Shown: positions 9,411 through 17,370, counted from the first letter of the stretch. The stretch: 19,564 nt of DNA from Candidatus Peregrinibacteria bacterium CG11_big_fil_rev_8_21_14_0_20_46_8 (GCA_002796025.1 PCVQ01000022.1:1-19564), one strand, 5' to 3'. Translations and numbers: made by a program. The notes: generated from the sequence alone by a model not told the origin.

Positions 9411-9419
9411 AGTATAACA
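9411..9419 (-). promoter_or_regulatory. Extended -10 promoter of the RHS gene, leaderless
   Basis: On the minus strand the sequence TGTTATACT ends only 7 nt before the ATG at 9403. TATACT matches the -10 consensus at five of six positions and is preceded by TGn, an extended -10. No convincing -35 is seen. Transcription would begin at or next to the A of the ATG, so the mRNA would be leaderless, in agreement with the lack of any Shine-Dalgarno. Confidence 0.5.
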
Positions 9420-9459
9420 GACCGACATTAAAAAAAGATGAACGCGATTCAAAAGTAAT

Positions 9460-9476
9460 GTGTCAGCCACTGACTA
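9460..9476. promoter_or_regulatory. Palindromic site upstream of the RHS gene, possible operator
   Basis: The site holds GTCAG-CCA-CTGAC, an inverted repeat with 5-bp arms and a 3-bp centre, about 43 bp upstream of the RHS -10. The same GTCAG-N3-CTGAC core, with longer arms, occurs at 18736-18752. A regulator binding both is possible but unproven. Confidence 0.35.
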
Positions 9477-9493
9477 CAAAACTCAATTCACCC

Positions 9494-10309
9494 CTACCGC
9501 AGCGCCTTCCGATGCACCACCGTCGAGGCCTTAACCTCGTGCACCTTGCCTAAATAGATAAAGTTAACCGTCGATGTGACGCGTAGTGCAGAGCGCGGTG
9601 CGCCTGCAAATGGGACAACCGGCTCTACGGTAATGCCGCGAAAAAATGGCGTCTGAATACCGCGATTGTATTCCGGTGAATTGCGCGCGGCAGAATAGTA
9701 TAACGAATTATAATTCGGCGCACCGACTGGCGCGCCACGAATGCAAAATCCCGGCAACCCGGCAGGATCATCATACTGCAGCACCCGATAATCCTCACCA
9801 AAATTATTGGAACAATTGTTGCGCGAAAAATCAGTAGTAAGATACTGATTCACAAAAAACCGAATCGGACGAAACGCCGGCTCAATACTAAACTGCAAAG
9901 TCTCGGGATCGCGACGCAGGTAGTAGTTGGCGACCCCCGCTCCCCCGCCCGCAATTGTATTTTGTGGCTGATCGCAGTTGTTAATATCGATCGCAGCATC
10001 CGATACGCTGTTCGGCGCCGGCAAGGTATCCCAACACGCATCCACATTCGCCGAATACCGCAAACGGTTCGATGCAACCACATTGCGCATCATCTCAACT
10101 CCTTCCGTCGCCAATCCATCGGCAATAAGCAAATATTCATTCATCGTCTCGTGACGTATGGAAGAAATCTGCAGCTGCCCGGCCTGAATCACCATAAAGC
10201 TCAAAATAAAGACGGCAATCAAAACCTCAAGCACGGTCTCGGCACGTTTGGATGCTTCGTATTTGTAATTTGATATTTGTTTGTTATTTGGCATTTGTTT
10301 CTTGGTCAT
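9494..10309 (-). CDS. PilV-like type IV prepilin
   Basis: From the ATG at 10309 this is a 271-aa minor pilin-like protein. The basic leader ends in KRA, followed by ETVLEVLIAVFILSFMVIQA, a class III signal: cleavage after Ala (instead of the usual Gly), Glu at +5, then a hydrophobic helix that embeds in the membrane and pilus core. The next part (MNEYLLIADGLATEGVEMMRN) resembles PilV-type minor pilins, which alter type IV pilus function. The rest is a beta-rich head with several cysteines. I chose 10309 because AGGA lies 9 nt upstream. An in-frame ATG at 10339 sits 6 nt after a -10 and could be a leaderless start. The frame is even open to 10396, but that would overlap the divergent adhesin gene. 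Processing needs a prepilin peptidase encoded elsewhere. The family is fairly sure; the start is uncertain. Confidence 0.75.
   Translation of the reverse strand: MTKKQMPNNKQISNYKYEASKRAETVLEVLIAVFILSFMVIQAGQLQISSIRHETMNEYLLIADGLATEGVEMMRNVVASNRLRYSANVDACWDTLPAPNSVSDAAIDINNCDQPQNTIAGGGAGVANYYLRRDPETLQFSIEPAFRPIRFFVNQYLTTDFSRNNCSNNFGEDYRVLQYDDPAGLPGFCIRGAPVGAPNYNSLYYSAARNSPEYNRGIQTPFFRGITVEPVVPFAGAPRSALRVTSTVNFIYLGKVHEVKASTVVHRKALR
10255..10303 (-). repeat. Degenerate 7-nt repeat encoding the prepilin leader
   Basis: On the plus strand this stretch reads as imperfect copies of TATTTGT/AATTTGA/TATTTGT with a period near 7 nt and very low complexity. It encodes the leader part QMPNNKQISNYKYE before the pilin cleavage site. 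Because 7 is not a multiple of 3, gain or loss of a unit would shift the frame of the leader. Confidence 0.4.
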
Positions 10310-10311
10310 TG

Positions 10312-10329
10312 CGCCCCTTCCTAGGGGCG
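10312..10329 (-). promoter_or_regulatory. GC-rich hairpin over the pilV-like ribosome binding site
   Basis: A perfect inverted repeat, CGCCCCT-TCCT-AGGGGCG, gives a 7-bp stem with a 4-nt loop immediately upstream of the ATG at 10309. In the minus-strand mRNA the loop AGGA is the best Shine-Dalgarno match and the stem ends 2 nt before the start codon, so the structure could limit initiation at this start. Confidence 0.5.
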
Positions 10330-10340
10330 GATAATCCATC

Positions 10341-10369
10341 TTTTCATTATAGCATATTTTTGGTAAAAT
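10341..10369 (+). promoter_or_regulatory. Promoter of the adhesin-like gene
   Basis: On the plus strand, TTTTCA (10341-10346), a 17-bp spacer and TAAAAT (10364-10369) preceded by TGG form an extended -10. The ATG at 10388 is 18 nt after the -10, leaving a leader of about 11 nt that holds AAGGAAAG. The element lies head-on over the pilV-like promoter. Confidence 0.5.
10346..10354 (-). promoter_or_regulatory. Extended -10 promoter of the pilV-like gene
   Basis: On the minus strand the sequence is TGCTATAAT, a perfect -10 hexamer with an upstream TG. It lies 6 nt before the in-frame ATG at 10339 and 36 nt before the ATG at 10309. The core ATGCTATAATG is identical to that in front of the PilX-like gene. 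Its -35 position would overlap the -10 of the divergent adhesin promoter. Confidence 0.55.
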
Positions 10370-10387
10370 ATAAGGAAAGAAAAATTT

Positions 10388-13300
10388 ATGAAACAAAAAT
10401 ATATATTGGGAGTTGTGATGGCTGGGCTCGGCGTATTAATGCACGCGAGTGTTGCGAGCGCACAGCCTGCTGCAATTCCTTGTAACGCTATTACCGGTGT
10501 AACTGCGGCGACACCGTCACCAGCTGCACCCGGGCGGCGCGGCGGAGTAAACGATTCCGGAAGACTCGATTTTAATTTTTTGAGCCAGAGTAATAATCCT
10601 GCCAATCAAGCTTTTGCAGGATGTACCGAAGAGCAAGTCCAACAAGACAGGCCGCAAACAAATCAGCGCGCCTATCCCATACGAGGCTGGGCGTGGAACG
10701 ATAATCTCGGTTTTGTGAGTTTGGCGTGCCGCTTTGTAGATACCAATGGCGACGGAACTCCCGATGCTTGGGAGAACAATGGCGCCTCATGCGGAAGCAA
10801 TAATCCCGCAGATTCAATCGAATACGGCACATATATTTTTGACAATGGCGGACAAAATGCGACCACAAACTTAACCGGATTTGCATGGGGCGACAATATT
10901 GGATGGATTAGTATGAATTGCGAAAATGGCTCAAATATGGGCGTTGCATGTGGCGCACTCAACTATGGTGCGCGTATTGCATTGGTAGATAATGTGAGCG
11001 TTCCGGGATGTACCGGTACCGGTGCAGGCGGCGCACTGAATCGCGGCGATATGTACGGATACGTATGGAGCGACACCGTAGGCTGGATAAATATGTGCGG
11101 CGCAAGTACAACGTTTGGCGGCACGCAAATTGTGATTCGGCCGGATACGAGCTGTAACGTCTGTAACTATGCAACCGATCCAAATAACCCAACGCTTATA
11201 AATGTTCCGGTATGTCCACCGGAGCAGACAGTGTCGTTGCCGAATGGCTACACATGTCCAGTTGGCAATCCGCCGGGCGGCGGGCCGGGAGGAGGACCGG
11301 GCGGTGGTGGACCACGAAACATTTGCAACAGTACGGATATTCAAAATACTCTCAACAGCCAAACCGTCTATGCCGATGGCGAAGATGCATATCAACTCAC
11401 GGTAAGTGCAACAAATAACGGAACGCCGATTGCGCTAAACAATGCAAATATAACGGCGAATATTAGTGGAAATGTTCGACTGGATCAGACGACAAATTGT
11501 ACATGGCAACGGTTCAACGCTCCTGACTCGCCAAATGATTGTTTACCTAGAATACGGGACCAAAGAGTAGGCGCTGTAAATACTACGGGCAATACCGTTG
11601 CAATTACTTCCATAGCACCAACAGGCACCGGCGCAGCATATCAAGGTTCGCCAGGCGATACCCTTACCTTAAATCGCATCGATGTCCGTGTAAACGGCGT
11701 ACAGCAATCCTGTACGTTGAATGCGCCAACCGGCATTCCGCTTAACTTCCAAAAGCCGGTCGATGTAACGCAAATCTCTACCGACGGCGTGCCAAACAGA
11801 CTCTTTGCAATTACCGATGTGCCGCAGACAGTAGACATTACGGTAGACAATTTTGGCTGGAACAGTACGAATGGAACAACAAACCGAAACAATGCAGGCA
11901 ATGTTCGTGTGCATGCGGATTTTTACGACTGCTCCGACCGGCACAGTGTGAATTTTTCAAATTCGGTACGCACGCCAACTCCTATTGATCAAAACAATGC
12001 GCTCTTCGATCCGAATCTCTGTGTTCCGGATCCAACCCGCAACGATCCGGTGGTTGCTACAACCACGTATGGAACATTGACCGAGCTTAATGCGAGCGGC
12101 CAAACTTCTATTTATCAGCCGGCAATTCTTGCAACACGTGTCGATGGACAAACAAATACGGTCGTAAATCCAAACGCGCTAGCGCTCCGCACCCGTGTAG
12201 AAATTCGCGGCTCGCGAGGCAGACCAACAGTACAGTACTTTGCAACCGGCCGAGTGAACAACAGCTCAGTCGTGACGCAGGCCGCACAAATTAAGGGCGA
12301 CGTGCGCGTGGATGTTGTAGAAAAACGGGCCGAAACATCAGAATTTAAAATCAGCGATTCGATTGGAGAAAATGCAAAGTCGCGCCGCGAGGCCTTTGTG
12401 CGCACGATACAAGAAGTATTGGGACGGCCGCAGGCGGTTGGACAAAATGTAGCACCAGCAGACCTAACAATCACCAATGCGTATCTCAATAATCAAGCTA
12501 ATGCAACAGCCGCTGGCATTTTGTATAGGCGCCGCAATCCAACTATTGGCGCACCATGCCGAATTATTTTTAATGAAGCTATCACCACTGCCGGCCAACG
12601 CACGCTCATAAGCGAAGGCTGCGATATTTATATCGATGCGGATATTTATGCGGACCGAAGTGTTCCAAACACTGAGCTTGGCATCATTGCACTCGAAGAT
12701 TTATCGCTCCAGGGCACCCGCCGCGGCGGCAATATCTATATATGTAGTACCGTGACCGACGTGCGGGCGCACTTGGTTGCGGACGGCTCGTTGTTCTCAT
12801 ACGGCGACGATCCAAATGGCGGTGCGGCGGCATGTGCAAAGGGAGCCAGTGTAGCGGGGCAGCCCGGCATTGATCCTGTAACCGGCATTCCCGACTTTGG
12901 CAATACCGACCCGCGCGACGTTTTACGAAACCAGCTAACCATTTTAGGCTCGCTGGTGAGTCAAAATACATTTGGAGGAAGCATACAAACACCGCCACTG
13001 CTCGGCGATGGCAGAGTTGCAACCCAGGCACAACGCGGTTTAGCGCGCCAGTACGATTTAAACTTTCTACGGTATGTGCATACGAGTGGGCCGATTGCCT
13101 TTGGAAGAGGAGGAGCTCTATCAGAAATATGCTGGGCAAACACCCCAAACAATGGCGTTCGATTATCAAGGCTTTTGGAATCGACCAACACAAATGATCC
13201 AGACTATGCCTCGAACTATGTTTCATATGTTCCTGACAACCCACCCTCTCCTAACAATGCGCCATATAACAATAATAATTATTTGGAGATCTGCGGCGCC

Positions 13301-13429
13301 ACACAAAGGAGAAGTATTTTTCCTAATCCAAAACTTTGGTCCAACCGCCCCCAACTGCACGGTGTGATCAATATCCTGTTTAAAGCACCGAGCGAACAGC
13401 TGCCGATATTTAATAAAGTGAAAGAATAG
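10388..13429 (+). CDS. Large secreted adhesin-like protein with GWAW/GFAW/GYVW repeats
   Basis: This 1013-aa protein starts with a signal peptide (1-25, VASA before Q26). Three tryptophan-rich units follow at about residues 100, 164 and 223 (GWAWNDNLGFVSLAC, GFAWGDNIGWISMNC, GYVWSDTVGWINMCG), spaced about 60 residues apart and each with a cysteine close by. Between the first two is a calcium-type motif, DTNGDGTPDAWE (about 117). A glycine/proline linker (about 292-312) leads to an Ig-like segment with YADGEDAYQLTVSATNNG (about 326), then a long Asn/Thr-rich beta region. A more conserved-looking module (about 726-895) contains CDIYIDADIYADR, GGNIYICSTVTD, VADGSLFSYG and YDLNFLRY. The W-rich units and this last module resemble secreted proteins I associate with CPR bacteria, by recollection rather than search. 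The product is probably exported and cell-associated, but no C-terminal anchor is visible. It is divergent from the pilV-like gene. Confidence 0.8.
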   Translation: MKQKYILGVVMAGLGVLMHASVASAQPAAIPCNAITGVTAATPSPAAPGRRGGVNDSGRLDFNFLSQSNNPANQAFAGCTEEQVQQDRPQTNQRAYPIRGWAWNDNLGFVSLACRFVDTNGDGTPDAWENNGASCGSNNPADSIEYGTYIFDNGGQNATTNLTGFAWGDNIGWISMNCENGSNMGVACGALNYGARIALVDNVSVPGCTGTGAGGALNRGDMYGYVWSDTVGWINMCGASTTFGGTQIVIRPDTSCNVCNYATDPNNPTLINVPVCPPEQTVSLPNGYTCPVGNPPGGGPGGGPGGGGPRNICNSTDIQNTLNSQTVYADGEDAYQLTVSATNNGTPIALNNANITANISGNVRLDQTTNCTWQRFNAPDSPNDCLPRIRDQRVGAVNTTGNTVAITSIAPTGTGAAYQGSPGDTLTLNRIDVRVNGVQQSCTLNAPTGIPLNFQKPVDVTQISTDGVPNRLFAITDVPQTVDITVDNFGWNSTNGTTNRNNAGNVRVHADFYDCSDRHSVNFSNSVRTPTPIDQNNALFDPNLCVPDPTRNDPVVATTTYGTLTELNASGQTSIYQPAILATRVDGQTNTVVNPNALALRTRVEIRGSRGRPTVQYFATGRVNNSSVVTQAAQIKGDVRVDVVEKRAETSEFKISDSIGENAKSRREAFVRTIQEVLGRPQAVGQNVAPADLTITNAYLNNQANATAAGILYRRRNPTIGAPCRIIFNEAITTAGQRTLISEGCDIYIDADIYADRSVPNTELGIIALEDLSLQGTRRGGNIYICSTVTDVRAHLVADGSLFSYGDDPNGGAAACAKGASVAGQPGIDPVTGIPDFGNTDPRDVLRNQLTILGSLVSQNTFGGSIQTPPLLGDGRVATQAQRGLARQYDLNFLRYVHTSGPIAFGRGGALSEICWANTPNNGVRLSRLLESTNTNDPDYASNYVSYVPDNPPSPNNAPYNNNNYLEICGATQRRSIFPNPKLWSNRPQLHGVINILFKAPSEQLPIFNKVKE

Positions 13430-13430
13430 A

Positions 13431-13458
13431 AAAAGAGACTCACTCTCGAGTCTCTTTT
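13431..13458. terminator. Bidirectional intrinsic terminator
   Basis: A perfect 11-bp stem, AAAAGAGACTC / GAGTCTCTTTT with a 6-nt loop, lies one base after the adhesin stop and is followed by a further T-run at 13465-13472. The A-run on the left arm supplies the T-run for the convergent gene ending at 13474, so it can serve both. Confidence 0.85.
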
Positions 13459-13473
13459 AAAACGTTTTTTTTG

Positions 13474-15708
13474 CTACGCCGCCTTATCGGATTTTGACTC
13501 CGGTTCTTCTTCCTCTCTGCGGCGGCGGAAAGCAAGTACAATACCACCGGCCAAAAGGATCGGTGCTAAATTTAATTTAGTATCACCTTGAATGCTCTCG
13601 CAGCTACAACCTTCCGGCTGTTCTGGATTTGCTGGCTCCGGCATAACTGTTACGCCCGCATCCGGCGCAGATTTAGGATGTCCAACATCGATCGATGGCA
13701 TCTGCATAGCATCCGGGCCGCCGGTATGTCCTGCATCAATAGGTATTGGCATTGCATCCTCACGAACACCTGCATCTGGAGGTATCATTCCTGCATCAAT
13801 TGGTTGACCTGCATCTTCCTCCGGCATCCTTGCATCCGGGATTTCGCCATCCATAGCTGTGTTACCGGAATCCTCCGGAGATACTCCCGCATCCATTGGT
13901 GGCATAGGCATATGAAATGTAATTCCAACATCTGTACCTTCAAAAACTAAATCTACATCATTTCCTCCCGCACGCATTACAGTAGTACCCGTTGCAGTTA
14001 TCCTTTCTGATTGACCATCTCTGGTAAAAATAACCGCTCCTTCATTTACTTGGATCTCCATTGGAGTATGAGCAGGTGCCCTAAGGGTGTTAAACGCTGG
14101 ATTAGCACCTGGCATAGTCGGGCTGTGAATATAGCGATATCTGCGTCCGGCTTCACCAACAACTGTAGGGCCGCCCGGTGCCATGCGATCCAAAACAACA
14201 TCGTTGGCATCGGTATGGACCATCGTTCGCTGATTCACTTCATCGGCAACCGATGCTGCATACCCTGTAAGCGGCGTTGCCGCTCTCACCAAACCAGAAG
14301 GAGTCATTGTGGCACCTCTCCAAAAATTCACTGCGCACGCCTCACCAATGCCATCATTGTCGAGGTCAACCTGGTCTGGATTGAAGCTGCCTTCACAGTT
14401 ATCGACCGCATCCGGAATCGTATCTCCATCAATATCTGAAGGCGGGGTTACGCCGGCAACAAACGGCTGCATGGCAATCTGACGGTCTGCCAAGGTATCA
14501 GCACCTGTCTCTTCCACAGCGTGGAAGTATGGGAAGCCGTTAATAACGGTAATGAAAACGTGAACATTTCGATTTGTACCGGGAATCTTTAAATCAACTG
14601 CTGCGCGGATACCGGAAGAAGTCGAATCCGGAGGCAAGCCCGGTGAGTTTTCGTAATCGACTCTTTCAAGTGGATCTGCCAAACGTAGGGGATTTGGAAC
14701 TCTATATGTACCATTTGCATTATTATATAAATAATCAACATAACGCGGATCATTAGGATCGACTGCAGTTCGTGGACCGCGGTCATGCATCAAGTAGCTC
14801 TGATAGACCGTACCCGGCATACCCCAATACTGCATATTTGGGGAACGCGTTGCTCCGAGCACACGTCCGGTACCGGCAACTGCAATGTCTTGTCGAATAG
14901 TTGCCATCCAATCAACCAAAAGACCATTTCTATATATGCCATCTTCATCTCCTGCAGCCGTAATCGCATCATTCAATCCTTGCCGCGCATCGGTTGGCAA
15001 CGTATTAAAATTTGCAATCCATGGCATAACATTTCCCATCGCCGGCATCTGTGCAGTAATGCGGTATACACCCGGTGTATCCGTTGCATGCACGTTACCA
15101 AAATCTACAATCTGATTCATCGGCGGCATTGGGCGGTCGGGCCAGCGGACACGCGTCCATTGTCCGGCGGCATCGCGCTGCATAAGTTCGGAGTCAGCAC
15201 TCAAAAGTGCATCTCTTTCGCGACCATCCGGGCGATAAGTAACACTAAGAGAATCTTCATTCATGATTGGATCACTTGCTCTAGGATCTGGCTCAAGCGG
15301 CGAAAGTTGTTCGAGTGCGATAGTATTTGCATTAGGCCCTGCGGCGATGCGGAAGCGGGAGGAGTAGATGTTGTTGTTGCCACTGTGAGCCGGGAACGAA
15401 CCAAAAGTAAATTCAAAAGTGTTGTCATCAATTTTGTTTAACTGTGGCTGTCCAAGGGAGATCGTATTTAATCTTCCAGAAATCTGCGGCACAATTTCCA
15501 CCGGCGGCGCTGCCTCAGCTTTTCCATCATTCCCTTCTACAACCAAAAAAGCACCAACTGCTGCTAATGCTTTTGCGCCTATTTTGGCAATCCTAGATTT
15601 TAAAACTCTCTGCAATAGATCCGGACGCTCTTCAGCTCCTTCTGGTTGGGGCTGCATTGCCTCCCGGTTCCGTACTCCTTCAGATAATCTAGTTGGTGAC
15701 ATAGGCAT
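13474..15708 (-). CDS. Secreted protein with TSP3 calcium motif, DAG-rich linker and MYXO-CTERM-like tail
   Basis: This 744-aa protein has a long basic N-terminus, a hydrophobic stretch (about 41-57) and an AEA-APP cleavage-like site near 66, so it is probably exported. A large unrecognised beta-rich region (about 70-420) follows. Next comes a thrombospondin type 3 calcium-binding repeat, DIDGDTIPDAVDNC to DLDNDGIGEAC (about 424-457), then a beta domain (about 460-598). A low-complexity linker with repeated DAG units (about 600-695) precedes the end: CSC (701-703), a hydrophobic helix (714-727), RRRR (728-731) and an acidic tail. This C-terminus matches the layout of MYXO-CTERM signals (Cys motif, helix, Arg cluster), which in Myxococcota direct processing and surface anchoring. 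Whether an equivalent sortase exists here cannot be seen. A good -35/-10 lies upstream; no Shine-Dalgarno precedes the ATG. Confidence 0.8.
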   Translation of the reverse strand: MPMSPTRLSEGVRNREAMQPQPEGAEERPDLLQRVLKSRIAKIGAKALAAVGAFLVVEGNDGKAEAAPPVEIVPQISGRLNTISLGQPQLNKIDDNTFEFTFGSFPAHSGNNNIYSSRFRIAAGPNANTIALEQLSPLEPDPRASDPIMNEDSLSVTYRPDGRERDALLSADSELMQRDAAGQWTRVRWPDRPMPPMNQIVDFGNVHATDTPGVYRITAQMPAMGNVMPWIANFNTLPTDARQGLNDAITAAGDEDGIYRNGLLVDWMATIRQDIAVAGTGRVLGATRSPNMQYWGMPGTVYQSYLMHDRGPRTAVDPNDPRYVDYLYNNANGTYRVPNPLRLADPLERVDYENSPGLPPDSTSSGIRAAVDLKIPGTNRNVHVFITVINGFPYFHAVEETGADTLADRQIAMQPFVAGVTPPSDIDGDTIPDAVDNCEGSFNPDQVDLDNDGIGEACAVNFWRGATMTPSGLVRAATPLTGYAASVADEVNQRTMVHTDANDVVLDRMAPGGPTVVGEAGRRYRYIHSPTMPGANPAFNTLRAPAHTPMEIQVNEGAVIFTRDGQSERITATGTTVMRAGGNDVDLVFEGTDVGITFHMPMPPMDAGVSPEDSGNTAMDGEIPDARMPEEDAGQPIDAGMIPPDAGVREDAMPIPIDAGHTGGPDAMQMPSIDVGHPKSAPDAGVTVMPEPANPEQPEGCSCESIQGDTKLNLAPILLAGGIVLAFRRRREEEEPESKSDKAA
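13640..13905 (-). repeat. DAG-unit low-complexity repeat region (within the 744-aa gene)
   Basis: On the plus strand, CCTGCATC or a near variant (TGCATC) recurs many times at irregular spacing, encoding repeated (P/I/M)DAG units on the minus strand. It forms an extended acidic linker between the folded part and the C-terminal anchor. Repeats of this kind are prone to copy-number change. Confidence 0.6.
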
Positions 15709-15752
15709 GCTGTTAAAGTAGTTATATTATCCACAAAAACACCTAGAATGCA

Positions 15753-15780
15753 ATAATACACATCTGAGTAGGGTTGTCAA
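15753..15780 (-). promoter_or_regulatory. Consensus promoter of the 744-aa protein gene
   Basis: On the minus strand a perfect -35 TTGACA (15775-15780) and a -10 TATTAT (15753-15758; five of six matches) are 16 bp apart. Transcription would start near 15746, giving a leader of about 38 nt. It is the only promoter in the window with a consensus -35. The rest of the 15709-15814 gap holds nothing else I can identify. Confidence 0.65.
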
Positions 15781-15814
15781 GTTTTGATGACAGAATTAAC
15801 CCGTAAATACCCTT

Positions 15815-17314
15815 TTAAAAGCGGTCGATTGCGAAGCTCGCACCGCCTGGAGAGTGAAGCTCTATTTCCTTCCGGAATACCTTAGTAATACCATTCAGCC
15901 GTACCCAACCCACAACCGTACTTTTCGGATCACTTATAGGCTCATTTTGCGAGAGGAGTTGATACTCTAAATATGGGACATTGAATTGGGAATCATTAAA
16001 ATGCTGAGTGCGATCAAATTCATCGCCACCGGGAGCGCGTATTGACGTTCTATATGCCCGACGTGGGCGTGCAACCATACTTAAGCGCAACACCGGACGA
16101 GTTGCGGAGGTAATGAAATTTTCAATTGTATCTGTTTGTCCATCAACGCTTCGACCAATATAATTTTGCCTAATAATCGTATACCAACCGGGTTGAGGAT
16201 TGGTCCCTAATCCAGATGCTAATGCATTATTTGTTAATGGATGGGCTGCATTAATTCGGCCGGCAGTTATTTCAGTATTTTGACCAACAGATTGATTATT
16301 TAAACTAGGTCTTGATCCATTAACTCCTTCAGTCTCACTCGCCAACATCACATCTCCATTCGGCTCCTCATCAATAATCTGCCACTGTATCAAAACAGGA
16401 TCAACGCTTTTGCGTAAAAATTCATTATTTGGTGGGAGCTGATTATGCCTCACAGTCTCATCCGGATCCGGCCACAGCGCAATCCGCCCTGCATCCGGGC
16501 AGCCGCTATCGCGCGCTGCAGGATCGTTCCAATTGTTACATGGCGTGCGCACGCGCAAGCGAAGATCGTTTGCGGTTATTGGGACGGGGACCGGATCGCC
16601 ACCATTCGCCGTGCGTCGGCCGCCCGTGGTCGTATATAAAGGAATATCCACGCTCTCGCCGACCATGAGCTTATTCCAGTGGCAGCCGTCGTTGGCGGTG
16701 TTGCGCTGGTACGCAGCCGCATTCGGATCGTTCGCCGCAGGCGGATTACACTCCGGCAGCGCATCTCCCCCGCCGCGGATATTCCCGCTCAAATCCACAA
16801 CCGGCGCGGGTACACTATAAAAAGAGGTGCCATCCAGCGTCAGGCGTGTATCGCCGAGCGCAAGATTATTCACCGAACTGCCAATCACAGAAAATCCCCA
16901 ACATGGCACCTGTGGCTGCCCGCGGGGAGGAGGCGGACATGTGATCCCCAAATCCGCAGCAATAGTAGTCAAAATGCGCTCGTATTCTGTTTGAATTTGG
17001 GGTAATCCACGCGGAAATCCGCCCCGACCGGGAAATGCTCCGCCGGGCACACCACCTCCCCCAGGTGCTGCTGCAGCCGTCGGATAATTCTGCCCCACTC
17101 CCCCGTCCTGCGCCCATGCCGCACCGACATTTGCGGCGGCCTCGGCCATTAAATCCAACTGGCGCGCACTCGTCCATGTATTGCGCAAACGGATATCGCG
17201 GAGCACGCCAGCGCCCATCGCAATAACTTGAAACAAAAAGAAGGTCACAAAAATGACCGCGATCAGCAAACTTACGCCTTGCTTATGAGATTTTTTATGT
17301 GAAATCGGCTTCAT
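15815..17314 (-). CDS. PilX-like type IV prepilin
   Basis: This is a 499-aa protein. A basic leader ending KQG (1-13) precedes VSLLIAVIFVTFFLFQVIAM, a hydrophobic helix of PilX type. As in PilX N-termini, the +5 Glu of major pilins is absent. The following helix (RDIRLRNTWTSARQLDLMAEAAANVGAAWA) fits the extended pilin alpha-helix, and a Gly/Pro/Ala-rich linker (about 75-105) leads to a large beta-rich, cysteine-containing head. PilX-type minor pilins are known to sit in the priming complex at the pilus tip and to affect assembly or adhesion. At about 500 residues this one is far larger than typical PilX (roughly 150-200), so the head is probably an added exposed domain. The start is supported by the pilin leader and an extended -10 12 nt upstream. 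No other pilus assembly gene is in the window. Confidence 0.75.
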   Translation of the reverse strand: MKPISHKKSHKQGVSLLIAVIFVTFFLFQVIAMGAGVLRDIRLRNTWTSARQLDLMAEAAANVGAAWAQDGGVGQNYPTAAAAPGGGGVPGGAFPGRGGFPRGLPQIQTEYERILTTIAADLGITCPPPPRGQPQVPCWGFSVIGSSVNNLALGDTRLTLDGTSFYSVPAPVVDLSGNIRGGGDALPECNPPAANDPNAAAYQRNTANDGCHWNKLMVGESVDIPLYTTTGGRRTANGGDPVPVPITANDLRLRVRTPCNNWNDPAARDSGCPDAGRIALWPDPDETVRHNQLPPNNEFLRKSVDPVLIQWQIIDEEPNGDVMLASETEGVNGSRPSLNNQSVGQNTEITAGRINAAHPLTNNALASGLGTNPQPGWYTIIRQNYIGRSVDGQTDTIENFITSATRPVLRLSMVARPRRAYRTSIRAPGGDEFDRTQHFNDSQFNVPYLEYQLLSQNEPISDPKSTVVGWVRLNGITKVFRKEIELHSPGGASFAIDRF

Positions 17315-17326
17315 AAATATCTAAGC

Positions 17327-17335
17327 ATTATAGCA
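17327..17335 (-). promoter_or_regulatory. Extended -10 promoter of the PilX-like gene
   Basis: On the minus strand the sequence is TGCTATAAT, only 12 nt before the ATG at 17314, giving a leader of about 5-6 nt. ATGCTATAATG is identical to the element in front of the pilV-like gene, suggesting shared control. No clear -35 and no Shine-Dalgarno are seen. Confidence 0.55.
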
Positions 17336-17370
17336 TAAAAATGCATGAATCGATACATCATAACGGGTGC

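Noticed and set aside
10310..10396. Longer N-terminal extension of the pilV-like protein to 10396
   Set aside because: It would overlap the start of the divergent adhesin gene and both promoters, and it adds residues with no pilin-leader character.
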